A model generated the notes under the pieces. That model was not told the DNA's origin and made no database searches. It saw nothing but the letters and a program-made list of their open reading frames with translations. The position numbers were made by a program, and so were the translations under genes. Positions 34,641 to 46,560 of a stretch of DNA of 64,000 nt are shown here, one piece after another (within the stretch, counting starts at the first letter, position 1; every line of letters starts with the position of its first letter). Source of the stretch: Wyeomyia smithii. Lineage: Eukaryota; Arthropoda; Insecta; Diptera; Culicidae. Location: NCBI RefSeq assembly GCF_029784165.1, contig NC_073694.1, positions 23,384,506 to 23,448,505 of the forward strand, given 5' to 3'.

Positions 34641-36990
34641 TCCTTTACAGCGCTAGTTTTGTTTCGAATTCTACTAGTTCTGAAATGGAAGAAGCGCAAA
34701 AAATAACAGATTCCTTAAAAAAACTAAGAAACACCATAATTTGTATGCGACAATAATAAGTCCAAAATAATACTATTTTTCTAACCATTTTTTGATTACT
34801 GTGCCGCAAACCAGTCGAGAAACATAAACACGGCCTAACACTGGGGCGAATGAAGTTACATAAGTGCACCCACCCGGCTTGTGCGTGTGTGTGTACAAAT
34901 CAAAGACACTTCCTCGTATGTGAAAACCGTCCTCCTGTCTGATTCTCTGCAGGAAGCAATGCAGTAATTAATAACAGTCAGTGCGCTGAAAAGTCAAAGT
35001 CTTCCTCTGGGTTGGAAGGTTGCGTTGAGACACCGGCAGCAGCTGATGGCAATTTATGGTGCTCAATCGTCGACTCATCGACGGAAATTGCAGCCACACA
35101 CTTCGTAATAAATTCCACAGATAGTGATGATGGTAAATTTTACTAATGATTTGGCGCTTTTCTGAAAACAAACGACAATGCGAGGGCGATAATACAAGAA
35201 CATATGGAACCGTTCGTAATTACGTACAACTACGCAATTGGACTCTAATTGTCGGGTTTCACTGGTAGTCAACAGCAGGTAAAAGTGAGAATTATTGCAC
35301 CACAATTACCGAGTTCGCACACGATTGAATTCATGTCCCATTGGGTGGAAAAAATCGGAATTAATTCAATAAAGGTCCGGAATTAATTCAATGGTGGGAA
35401 AGCTAGCCACGATAAATCACCCCGGCAGCAGCAGCAGCAGCAGGTAACTAAGACAGAACAGCTTTATGCTTCATTTCACACCTCCGGCAGCTGTGCGAAA
35501 GGCAGGTCTTTAAGTAGACGCTCATTGTTCTGCGAACATGAATGAACAAAGAGTCTTACACCGATAAACCATTATCTGGGAGGGACGATCTTCATTCATT
35601 TATGCTGCATGGGCTGGGACTGCATGCGATTGCATCTGCACACTACACACACGTGGATCGACCACAAAAAACATCGGACAGGAAATTAGCAAATCGAAAA
35701 CCGTGCGATCACTTCCTGGGCTGTTTTCGATTTTTTCTATTTCTGCTTACTCTTCCTTTTTTTCCTTTTTTTTTTCTATTTTCTCAACCCTAATGAGTTG
35801 TGATTTACGATTTACCAAGGAGAATCTGACGTGGTGCTTTTTGTTCTGCACTTTTTATAGCCACTAACCGGATGGGAATTTGCTCAAACGCCGCGCGGTG
35901 GGAAGGAAATTAGTTTTCTGCAGTGTGGAAATCTGTTGGAGATTTATTTTTGCTGCCTCAAGGTTGTTTTGGAGATTCCGCCGGCGATGACGGTTACTTC
36001 ATCGTTGCGTGATTGGCATCCGCTGAAAAGTAGTTCAATGTTTGGTACTTTCACTGACCAAACACGTGCCGTCAAATCGATGTTTAAACTCAGTTGTAAG
36101 CTTCACGCAATTGAGTGTGATTTCAATTAATCAGGAGAGAAAGGGTTCTGGTTTTATCGTAGTAGTAAAGCTGAAGCAATAATTGTCACTTTTTCAATAA
36201 AGAAGTGCGACAGTAATTGCCCGGAACGGAAATTACGTTAATAAGATTATCTATTAGCATAGCACTTCACTGTTATTTATTCAATTATAATAGAAATTAC
36301 CTGTAATCTAAACACCTGCAGCTGAAGCTGTAGTCTTTCCAGTTTCAATCACGTAGAAAAACTCGTTCTAAGAAGAAAAGGCTAAACACCTTTCTCGATT
36401 TGCGTCGTGTTGTCTATAAAAATTGTTCTTATTAACGATAGCACAGTTTACGAATCACCATGCGTGTCCTTTTTCAATTACACAGGAATTCTTAGCCAAT
36501 GGAAACGCATAGTGATTCGACTACTGAGGATTCGAAAAATACTTTCGGTACAAGTTTTACATAATAACGTATGGAAGACGATATATAATTGCTCGATCTA
36601 GCTTCTTTAGGCCTATAGGAGTGTGTGAAAATGCTAGTTTTGTAAAAAATTATTCTCGAGAATCAGAAACGCACGACGGAAAGCAGAATGGTCTTAACTG
36701 GAAATTGTTTGGAAGTTGCGGATCACTGATCTTAAGTGAAATCGAAAGTTTTTCATTTCTATTAGTTTGTGATAAAATTATAATAATTTGATTTACTTTT
36801 ATTTCTATTCCACGTCCAGCCTAGAAAATTCTGAAGGCATTAATCAAGGCAAACCGATATTCGAAGGAATTCTCCCCCACATTATGAAAATTGACAGTAA
36901 AACTTAGATAAAACTCAAATTGTAAAATTGGAACGTTCAAGCTATTCTAAAAGTCTTTATTACTTTTCACCCTCTTAAAAATTTCTTAGA
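34641..36990. other. No gene recognised; partly GC-balanced, single-copy
   Basis: 34900-36120 is more GC-balanced with a short CAG repeat at about 35423-35441 and a pyrimidine tract at 35753-35790. No domain is recognised. It may be intronic if the cuticle gene extends upstream. Confidence 0.35.
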
Positions 36991-38280
36991 TTTTTTTTTC
37001 AATGTTTGATCTATGCAAAAATCTTTACCCTGCTACGAAATTTCGGTTCGGTTCTTTCATATATTTGATCTTTGTCGATATTTATTTACATTTTTATACC
37101 TTTCGACATTTTCTGGCCTCTTTTAACTCTTTTTTTTGTTGTAAGAATTTCCTTATTGAGTTATGTTGTTTTGACATTTCTACCATTATATATACTTTAA
37201 TAACTTTCGACCAAATATTTTTTTGCTCTCCATATATTGATATTTTTAATATATATTGAGAATATTATTTTTTGACATTTTATTTTTCACGTATTCCACG
37301 CCAAATCAACTGAGTGGCTGGCAGTACTCTCTAAGAATGTAATGGAAATTTGTGGAAGTTTTTAAACCTCTTTTCTTAAATCGATTTATCCGAATAATTA
37401 CTAAAGATATAAATCTTTCGGTATGGTTCTAATACGAGGGTTTATAACCTCTGGACAGTTTTTAATCGAATTTTTGTGTATATTTTTATCATCTTTTAGT
37501 AACATTTGACCATTTTTATTAATTCATTACAAAAGTTTACCATACATTTTATAACTTTTCTTGGCAACTTTTCATCAAATTATCAATATTTCATAGAAAA
37601 ATTTCACAACTATTGTTTTGTTGACGCTCCATTAGTTTCCATCAGTATTCAAATGATTTCTTGTCAACTTTCGGAAGGATTTTGACATATCTTCACTTTG
37701 TGGAGTAAAAATTTAGAATTATAATTTTTCATTTTTTGCCTACATTCTCATTCAGGTTATTCATATTTTCATACTTGTTTGTCAGTTTTCGTGGTTCAGT
37801 TTTCGAAAAATCTTGACGAACAATTTCGACAATTTCTCAATGATATTGATATTCAAGTGACGAATTATTGACAACTTTCGAACGTTTTGTGTCATATTTA
37901 AAAAAAATTAATATATTTATTTTTTTATTCTTACAAATTTTGTTGATATTCCAATCACTTTTCCTGAAACTTTCGGGAAGCTTTAACACGACCTTTGAAC
38001 AACTAATGCAAGATTTTACAACCTTGCGTTGATTTCGTTGCAACTTTTAAACGAATTCTTAATGTATTTATGAAAATTCTTTGAATGGTGTTTGTTGGCA
38101 TTCTATTAACTTGAAAAAAATTTAAAAAAAATAATTTTGTTGGCAGATTTTTGGGGTTTTTGTTATAACTTCCTGACAGCTGCTTGATTATTGGCAGAAA
38201 CCGTTTCAGTATATTTTTCTCGACTTTTCATCTACCTTTTAAAGATTTTGTTACACTTTTACTCTATTATTTTATTTTTT
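36991..38280. repeat. Degenerate ACTTTT/GACA-type array, block 1
   Basis: AT-rich DNA in which variants of TTTTTGACATTTT, ACAACTTTTC and TCGACAATTTC recur every few tens of bases without a fixed unit. The same style of sequence occurs at 40830-41100, 42560-43262 and 46070-46560. Confidence 0.6.
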
Positions 38281-39636
38281 TGACGTGGGACTACGTCTTT
38301 GTTTACTATACTGGGATGCATTCTGTAAAGTTTGAAATGAAACTGGCACATGTTGCGTCAGATTTCAAACGTTAATAACAATATAACCACATGATGGATA
38401 ACAATAACCAATATGTTGTTGGATAGATAAAATGTAGAACAATTTTTAATATGCTTGTTATCACTCTAATTTCATTGCTAAGCCGTAAAATTGATAAAAA
38501 GTTTCAAGGACAAATTTACGCGAACAATGAACCAATCACATGCGAGCATTCCTAGCACAGACGACGTGAATGGACACCAACCGTTCCCTGTGATATTCTC
38601 TGTATCAATATCGAAATAAAAATTGACAGAGTCTCCCCGTCCCAATAGGTCAATTTATTTTTGCTTCCATGAGTTTAGACTAATATGATGTCTCGAAGGT
38701 AAAAGTTTTCCGAAAAGTTTGAAACAATCCCCATTCTTGAACAATTTGTGATTGAAAGTTTATCTCATAAAATTGATTGAAAGTTTATCTCATAAAAATG
38801 ATTACCATAAGTATTGTAAATTTTTGCAACGGATATTTATTTAATTTTATCTACGATATTCACTAAATAATCGTGACCAGATAGTATCGAAAGAGTAAAT
38901 TCCACATTAACACATTTCTAGAAAAGTAAGAGCCAGCGAATGCTTGTGAATTATTGGTTTATTTATTAAGTTTCATTCAGAATCTCTTTTTACATTTCAA
39001 AATTGTTAAATGATATATTATTATTCTAACCTTTATCATAAAAAACGTATATTACTGTCTTCGTAATACAGCGAATGTACCTGGTTGTACGAAATGGAAA
39101 GAATTGTCAAGCAAAAAAACAAAAATGGAATTGTTGAATGCTACGTTTTTTTGCTGGAACTTGCTAATAAGAACCTTTGTAAGGGCTGCTATATTATTAT
39201 GAAAGTTAGATCCATATCATAGATTTGATTTAATCAGAATTAAATAAGACAAAACCATTCATTATGATAACGTAAGTATTATTGGATTTGGTTTTTGAGG
39301 ATATAAGAGATTATTGATAGTTAATTCTGACTTTGACGCATTACGAGAAATCCTTGGTGCTTCTTCAATTATCAAATACATGTTGCCCGCACAAAAAAAA
39401 ACTACAAGCATAATATCGCCAAATATAAACGATATTCTTTCGAGTGTTGTTGAATATATTTCAAAAATGGGTTCCCAGAGGAGGCTGAAAATAAAAATAC
39501 GTACAGTCGCTGAGCAAACACATTGATTCTGTCTACAGACTCTGTATATTTTGTAACAAAAAATCCCCTAATTACATTGTTTAGTCCCACGTCACCATTT
39601 CATACAACCCTAGGGCTGTATACCTTGTAGTATTTT
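38281..39636 (+). mobile_element. 1.35-kb non-coding element, family C copy 1
   Basis: The left end TGACGTGGGACTACGTCTTT is mirrored by TAGTCCCACGTCA near 39582-39594. The right tail ACCATTTCATACA then TTGTAGTATTTTA is conserved with the second copy. The left 200 bp (GAAACTGGCA, GTTGCGTCAGATTT, TGGATAGATAAAA) align with 50158-50330. No protein is recognised. Confidence 0.7.
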
Positions 39637-39841
39637 ATTATAAAATAAAGATTTCTGATAATAATTGTAATTACAAAGGTTTTTCTTGATGATTTCTATC
39701 ATCATTGGTTTTTAGATGCCCCTTAAAAAAAATTGACGAATGTCCTAGAAAAAACTTTCAATAATTTTTGATGTTTTTGATGAACGTTGTAAGTTTTGCT
39801 AGAAAGGTATAGCAATCACTGCAAAAACCAAAGGTATAAAA

Positions 39842-40480
39842 GTGTTCAAAAGGGCCGAATGTCGACTCAGTTCGACGAGATGAGCATTTTCTGTATGTGT
39901 GTGTGTATGTGTGTGTAACGCTCTCCCAATCTCACTCGGACTATTACTTTGCCTGTTATGGTTAAAAATGTGAAATCCAGCTATGAAAAGGAACATATTT
40001 CGAAGACTACTTGGATTCACTCACTTTTCTCAGAGATGGTTGAACTGATTTCCACAAAATTAGTGTCAAATTAAAGGTCTAGCTGCCTCATAACACCTCA
40101 TTGAATTTCGCTGTAATCGGATCGTAACTTCGTCTGTAATGTATCGAAATGTGAAAATCACGAAACTTCATTATCTTAGAAACTACACAACCGATTTGAA
40201 CAATGTTAATATCAGATGAACAGGCTAGTTAAGGGTTAACTGATGAATTATGATTGAACACGTGGTTTCATTTGATTATAATCGAACTTAAGCAACCGTT
40301 ATGCATTAAATTGTTAAAACGACGAAAGTCTATTATCTAAAGTATTACACGACTTATTCGAACATAATAAGTGTCATACAAACGAGTCATCTCTCAAACT
40401 TAGAAATAACAAACTTCATAACAATTTGATATGTGGTTCAGTAGTTATGGAAAGAAAAGAAATTCAAAGACTATTCAAAT
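39842..40480 (+). repeat. Dispersed insect repeat with GT microsatellite
   Basis: TGTCGACTCAGTTCGACGAG is followed by an imperfect (TG)n at 39893-39917, then TCACTTTTCTCAGAGATGG. I recognise this word order as a common repeat type in mosquito genomes, but I cannot name the family. It is non-coding. Confidence 0.55.
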
Positions 40481-42169
40481 CTATACCTGCTTTGATCAAT
40501 ATATATGGCCTCAACATGATTTAAATGTGGTATCGTACTATTTGAACGTTCCCGGTATCGCTCGTGATTAAATTGTTCGAATTAAGAGTCATTTTTTTTA
40601 TTTCGCTATTTTTTAAGCGCTAACATTACGTCAAATTCAATACTTTATACTTCAATTACAGCATCAATATTTTAGATCCCAAAGAGTGAATGTACCTTTA
40701 TTGGATTTAAGCATTCATGTAAAACTATTTTTACAAATAACAAGTTTGAATGAGAATGGTTGAGTCTGACCGCTAGGTGGATTAATTTAGGTTTTTTCTA
40801 TTTACTCACATGGTATTTTTAACATTTGCCGCTTTCTTGTTACTTTTTGCTGATATACTTTTCAAAGCCACGAGATCTGAATAATTTTTGACAACCTCAA
40901 GAATGTTTCCACAATTATTTGGAGAATTCACAAACTTTGGACAGCTTTTGAACGATTTTGTAGATATTTTTAATGTATGTTAGTAACTCTATCTATCGAA
41001 TTCTTACACTTCAAACTTTTCCATTTTCCGATTAGTTTTTCATCCATTTCAATTCTTGTTTGATAGTTTTCGTATTTTAACCATTTTTATGGTTACTTCC
41101 TAGTAACCAGGCTTGTCACTTCTGCTCAGAAAATTCCTAGTGTGTAAGAGATTATTTTTTACTGCACAAACAACTACTCTCACACTGGTGGGCAAAGCAA
41201 CGCACTTGCTTAAAAAGAGCAGCGCATCGTGTGTATCTGAGAAGCTCGCAAAAAAAAAACATCGCGGTGAAATCTGAAATATCTCTTTTCAAAAAATTAT
41301 AACTTTTTTTTCTTGATTTCTCCATGATCAAACCAGTTGCATTGTTCAGGTAATCTTTTGTAGTTTTTATAAAAAAAAAAACTAGATTTTTGGAAAATGA
41401 GCTTTTTCAGATAATTTATTTTTAATTTTTCTTTTAACTTTTTTTTTCAAAAGTAAATAATTTTTTTCTAGAGTGAATTTTTTCGGAAAGGCAAACGTCA
41501 CACCGTTCGAACAAACCGTTTTGACCCCAAAAATATTTGTAATCATCAATACCTTCCCAAAATAGCATTTTTCAATAGTTTCTCGAAAATAAGTCGTGTT
41601 TCAAAAAATCAAACCAATAGCACAAAAAGGCATCTTTTGCCTATAGAAACGTCTGTGCAAAGTTTCAACTAAATCAAAAATTACAATTTAAAAAATATAT
41701 TAAAACTGGGACATTTTTTGTGGAACTGCTCTTAAGAGGAAATGAGAGGAGCACCTAGGTAGGAAAGAAGATTGCGTTGTTTGCATTGTATTTTGAATTT
41801 GAATAAAAGGCAGACGTCCGTAAAACATGTTTGCTCTTCGAATGTTATCGAATTTATCACAGCAGTGTATTTTTTTTATGGACCCCACTGCGACCAGTCT
41901 AGTTTTTTGATCTTTTGTGGCATTGTCCGGACGCTTTCGCTGTTCGCACATTTTTGTTTTATTTTTACCCTTTTGCCGTGTTACTTATTAAGAAGTAACC
42001 TGCTCCGTGTCGTTTGTGCTTTTTGTCTTCTTATTCAGACTTAGTAACCTACTTCCTTCCTTATCGACTCTATCATGTCCTCCTGCAAGCTATAACTCTA
42101 ACAGCGTATAACGTGCTATAGTGCCTATGATATAATCGAAACTTTAGACCAGTGGTTATTAAGTCTGGA
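40481..42169. other. No gene; AT-rich
   Basis: 40830-41100 shows the ACTTTT/GACA style. Poly-A and poly-T runs are frequent at 41250-41480. The more balanced 41760-42060 contains only short open frames with no domain. Confidence 0.4.
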
Positions 42170-42179
42170 GAGAAGATTT

Positions 42180-42335
42180 TGTGTGGAAAAGCCTGAGAAT
42201 AAACCCATACTTACAGTTTTTTTTGCCAACGAATGGCTTGGTACTACTAAGATTCGAACCTATGACCATTCGCTTGTCAAAGCGGACTCTGTAACCTTGC
42301 AGCTACCAAGCTCTTCAACAGTGCTCACCACGGTG
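42180..42335 (-). mobile_element. tRNA-derived SINE head, minus strand
   Basis: On the minus strand GAGCTTGGTAGCTGCAAGG resembles an A box and CATAGGTTCGAATCTTAG carries a B box, about 45 bp apart. The acceptor stem does not pair as in a functional tRNA, and body sequence follows, so a SINE is favoured over a tRNA gene. Confidence 0.6.
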
Positions 42336-42559
42336 TACTTCTGTGTAATCTCAGTAGAGTAGTTCACCACTCTTGTTTCGCTCAGCAGTGGTGCAACCAA
42401 CAAGTACATTTTTTATTTTTGCGAGCGGCAGAAATACAGCATAAAGCAGAATGAAGAAGTTTGGTGCAGAATGTTGCTATACGCAGTACTCATGAATATG
42501 AATATTCACTTTACTCTTTCCACAAGCCTGCTAGTAACTATTCAACAGTTGTCCGATGT

Positions 42560-43262
42560 TTCCATGAAAAATCTTCAACCATTTTCCACTTTTCCAAAAC
42601 ATTTTTTTACAAATATTTTTTTACAACTTTTTCGAAATCCTTCAACGTCTTTTTAGTGAAATTTGATTAGCTTTTGACAACTTTATCATAACTTTCTAAT
42701 GTTTTTCTAATGTATTTATGAAAATCTTTTGGCTTGTGCTACGACGGGTACTTATCGAGAAATCACTTAAAAGTCTTGAGTTATTTCTGCTCTTAATGTC
42801 TTGACATTTCCTGACACGTCTTTACAATTTTTTTACAACTTTTCTAATGACATTTTATCAACTTTTCCTCTAGCAACCCTCTTTTTGACACGGTTCATTC
42901 AAATCTTTCCACATCTTTTTAACAATATTTTATTAACGGTCTAACAACTATTTTATAATTTTTTTAAGCTTGATAAACTTTGGAGAAATTTAGAGAACTG
43001 CTTTTCGACTTTTCAGTGATTTCTAGTAATTTTCGACATTTCTTAATAATTCTTCTGAACTTTCGTTGATTTTCTAGCCAAATTCCTCGACTATTGTTCG
43101 TTGATATTCTAGCAATTCTATGGCTTCTTGATGACATTTAAGTTTTCGGGGGATATTTTGGCGACTTCTCGAAACTTTTGCGTATTTTTAGTGACATTTA
43201 AATAACATTTCAGATTTTAAATTCAGATTTTGACCACTTTTCATATTTTCTCATCTTTAGTC
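42560..43262. repeat. Degenerate ACTTTT/GACA-type array, block 2
   Basis: Directly upstream of the cuticular exon. Repeated variants of CAACTTTT, TCGACATTTC and TTTTTAGTGA occur. It ends about 50 bp before the splice acceptor. Confidence 0.6.
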
Positions 43263-43312
43263 GATAGTCGATGAATTAACAACCTTTTTTTTTGTTTTTC
43301 TGCTCCTTCCAG

Positions 43313-44983
43313 TGGTTGCTAGTGGCCGGCCTAGCCGTCCTACTGGCATGCTCGGCGGAGGCCCAGCAGCAGCGTAGACTTCGGGTACGCCCCCGAGTGC
43401 TCCAGCAAGACCCTCAACAGTCGAGTGCCGAGCTGGACGTGGAAGATGACAATCGAGCTCAGCAGGCGGTGCAGTACTACCGGGCGCAAGCCCGCGAAGA
43501 TGACGAAGATCCCCGCCAGTTGGTGCTGGTGGCCAGCGAGGACGAATATAACGGTCAGTACGGTACCCCGGCTCCGAGGGCCCGTGCAGATACTTACCGA
43601 CCGGCAGTGAAGGTCACGACCGCCGCTCCATTGTCTCCCCGTCATAAGGTTCAGGAGGCGCGTCCGCCACCGGTGCAAACCATTCGCAACTACAATAAAG
43701 TAAACGATGATGGTTCATTTACCTTTGGCTACGAAGATGCCGATGGATCGTTCAAGGAGGAAACCCGAGGTACGGATTGTGTGGTACGAGGAAAGTACGG
43801 TTACATCGATCCGGACGGTAACAAACGTGAGTTCACTTACGTGTCGGGAAATCCATGTGATCCTAACAACCCCGAGGGTAGTGAAGAAGAGGAAGAGAAA
43901 TCTGAGGAAGAGTCAAACGAAAACGTGCCCCAGAACTACCCCAGAAGACCATCGGCTCCACGACCAGTTCCAACGCGTCCCGCTCACACAACGCCTCGTC
44001 CAACTACGACCGTCTTCCAGAACACCTACAACTCAGGCTACAATCAGGAAGAATCCGAAGAAGAAGTCCAAATTGGTCAGCGCGTGCGTCCAGCAGCTCG
44101 ACCATTCGCCAGCCAGCAACCTCAGACGGTTACGCAGCGTCCACGAGTGCAGGTCGTAAGCACAACCCCCAACATGGTCTACCACACACCAACCCAATCA
44201 GTCCCGGTGAACATCACCCCCAAAACCGTCTACCGACTAGCCCCTCAGAACACCCTCCAAACCCAACCTCCACCAACAACCTATCGGCCAGACACGACCA
44301 CCCCCGTCAGTGGTTTCTTTTCGACCACCAAGAATACCGGCCTCCTCGGTGGAACCCGTGGTCCGCTAGACTTCGACGCCGAGTTCAAGAAATTCCAGCA
44401 TGAAAGCAAGATCCCCTCGACCACTCCATCCAAACCGATTGGATCCTCCACCACCAAGCAGGTCACCAACAACCCCATCTATCAAACCCAGCTGGTGTTC
44501 GATCCACAAACTGGCCAGTACGATACCGCACTGTACCAGCAGCTCCCACAAAGTGACGGTGACTTCCAGCTGAATCACCGCATCCAACCATACGTCCATC
44601 ATCCCCAGCACCACCAGCAGCCGCAGCTGGTCAGCCTGCAGCATCTGCAGCAGCAGAGTCCACTGTACCGTCAGCAGCCGCAACCCGCTCCAGCCCAGGT
44701 TCAAATCCCCCAACAGATCTACCAGAAGCAGCAGAACGAACTGCAGTTCCTGAACAGCCAGCAGCTGTTCGCACAGCAGCTCGAACTGCAGCAAAACCAG
44801 CTCCGTGCGGATCGGTTGGAAGCTGCCAAGAAGGTCCAAAACCCTCAGCATCGCTTCCAAGCTTCCACTCCCCAAATCCAACGCGTTCCGCAACCCCAGC
44901 AGCAGTACTACTTCGTTCAACCGCAGGGTCACTCCAGTGGACAGATTGACGCTTTTCTGAGGGGTCACAACATCGAATACTAG
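43313..44983 (+). CDS. CPR-family cuticular protein, terminal exon
   Basis: A secreted structural protein of the insect exoskeleton that should bind chitin through its R&R domain. The exon opens after the acceptor CTGCTCCTTCCAG (ends 43312) with a hydrophobic stretch WLLVAGLAVLLACSAEA, the bulk of a signal peptide; the start codon lies on a separate upstream exon joined in phase 0. Numbering from the exon start, residues about 124-186 form the R&R domain: YNKVNDDGSFTFGYEDADGS, then ETRGTDC and GKYGYIDPDG, ending TYVSGNPCDPN. Residues 188-204 are Glu-rich, 205-420 Thr/Pro-rich, and 425-540 Gln-rich (PQHHQQPQ, then many LQ and QQ). The exon encodes 556 residues and ends HNIEY. Cys156 and Cys182 are the only cysteines after the signal peptide, unusual for CPR proteins. 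The exon is far more GC-rich than its flanks. Confidence 0.93.
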   Translation, partial: WLLVAGLAVLLACSAEAQQQRRLRVRPRVLQQDPQQSSAELDVEDDNRAQQAVQYYRAQAREDDEDPRQLVLVASEDEYNGQYGTPAPRARADTYRPAVKVTTAAPLSPRHKVQEARPPPVQTIRNYNKVNDDGSFTFGYEDADGSFKEETRGTDCVVRGKYGYIDPDGNKREFTYVSGNPCDPNNPEGSEEEEEKSEEESNENVPQNYPRRPSAPRPVPTRPAHTTPRPTTTVFQNTYNSGYNQEESEEEVQIGQRVRPAARPFASQQPQTVTQRPRVQVVSTTPNMVYHTPTQSVPVNITPKTVYRLAPQNTLQTQPPPTTYRPDTTTPVSGFFSTTKNTGLLGGTRGPLDFDAEFKKFQHESKIPSTTPSKPIGSSTTKQVTNNPIYQTQLVFDPQTGQYDTALYQQLPQSDGDFQLNHRIQPYVHHPQHHQQPQLVSLQHLQQQSPLYRQQPQPAPAQVQIPQQIYQKQQNELQFLNSQQLFAQQLELQQNQLRADRLEAAKKVQNPQHRFQASTPQIQRVPQPQQQYYFVQPQGHSSGQIDAFLRGHNIEY

Positions 44984-45910
44984 TTCGCGCATCCAATCGC
45001 TCGCTCCCTCTCAGTCTAAGTCCCCTTTCTAGAGCTAGAGTTTTGTGTTTTGTCTAGTTTTGTAGTCTGCGAAGCAAAGCCATCTACAGTTTTTTTGCGT
45101 ATCATGTTAAGATTTAATTTAATGTTGAACTCCCCTCTCCCCCCTGTCCCATGATTCCGGTTCCCTAGTTAAGTCCCCCGTGACCCCTCATTCAGCGTCA
45201 GCTCTGTCAAATCCATCAAATCGGTTATAAGACTTAAGATATCTACCCATAGAAGTGTAACAGTAAGAAACTGCTGTGCCCATCTACGCATCCAGCATTG
45301 CTCATCCACGAGTTCGTACCGTACCGAAAACGAAAGCTAAAAGCAAAAAAAAACACGTTTCTAGTTGTAAGCAAATGATGATAACACTGTAAATAAAAAA
45401 AAAGTAGCATTTTTATTTCCGTGCCCCGTGCCCGTTTCGAAAAGTTTTAGGAATCAGTGCAGAACATCGCCCCACGGTCCCAGTTGTGTGACAGTTTAGC
45501 CACGCTGTCAGTTGTCTAACTCGGGATGGAACGAAATTATGAATTGTGAAAATTACTGAAGAAGAATGAAGAGAAAAATGCTCAAGCATTAAACGGCGTT
45601 TTATCCGGATAGTAGAAGAGAACATGGAGGAAAAATAAGAAGAAAAAACTGTTTATGGTGAACAGTACGTTTGCGAGTGTAGAATTGTTCTTTCTCTCTC
45701 TCAATCTCTTTTACTCTTGTTTAGGATTATACACACCGTTTAGCTTACGGAACCAGTTATAAGTAAGCCCAATATGGAATCGAGTTAATAAAAATTAAAT
45801 GTTGGATAATAATTAGTTGTGTTTTGTTGGCTTGAAGCAAATGATATCACTCATTCCTGAAGGTTGATGGTCGAGATGACATTTTTCGCAGCCGAAACGT
45901 TGAGAATAAA
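44984..45910 (+). other. 3'UTR and downstream region of the cuticular gene
   Basis: Non-coding sequence following the TAG stop. Candidate polyadenylation signals AATAAA occur at 45392-45397, 45787-45792 and 45905-45910. The first would give a 3'UTR of about 430 bases and is followed by a T-rich stretch. Which one is used cannot be told from sequence. Confidence 0.55.
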
Positions 45911-46069
45911 ATATTGGATTTCCGGATTGGTTTGGTTTTTATTTTTATCACATTTCCCTAAACGATGTTTGAGATACAACTAAATACATAAAATCTTAAA
46001 CTGGGAACTAAAAAAGCAGAGTACTGGAAAAAGCTGCATCTGTGGATAACTAAGCGATGACAGCTTTTT

Positions 46070-46560
46070 AAACTTCATAAAATTTCGCTGAAATTGTAAA
46101 GATATTTTAGATAACTTGAAGATAGCTTGTTGACGATTTATCCGCAACTTTTTTATGACATTTTCGTAAGGTTTTCAAATGCAACTTCTTGACTTTTTAA
46201 TGAGTTTCTGGCATTTTTGAAGGATTTCATATAACTTACAATTTTTTGCTAAATTTTTGACGTTTTTTCATCATTTTCGTATAGTTTTTTATGATTAGTT
46301 TTTGGTTTCTTCACAACTATTGAAAAAATGACTCGGCGAGAACTTTTCGACGACTGTCAAAAACAATTTTTGGATAACTTTTTGACGTTTTTTGCATCTC
46401 TTTATGATGTGAGGATTGTATAAATTGTTACATCTTTCAGATGTTCAGCAATTTTTAAATGGCAACTTTTAACAATTTTCAACACCAGCAAATTTTTATG
46501 AATTTTCGATAACTTTTTGACAATGTTTGAGTCGAAATATATATTTTTTAAATCCCTAAC
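46070..46560. repeat. Degenerate ACTTTT/GACA-type array, block 3
   Basis: Same style as 42560-43262, with TTTTTGACG, CAACTTTT and ATTTTCG words in loose repetition, on the other side of the cuticular gene. Confidence 0.55.

Noticed and set aside
42235..42320. Possible tRNA gene on the minus strand
   Set aside because: Same reasoning: tRNA-like promoter boxes without a foldable cloverleaf, so a SINE head.
44366..44992. 208-codon antisense frame opposite the cuticular exon
   Set aside because: Leu/Val-rich product is the mirror of CAG-rich coding sequence on the other strand; a shadow frame.
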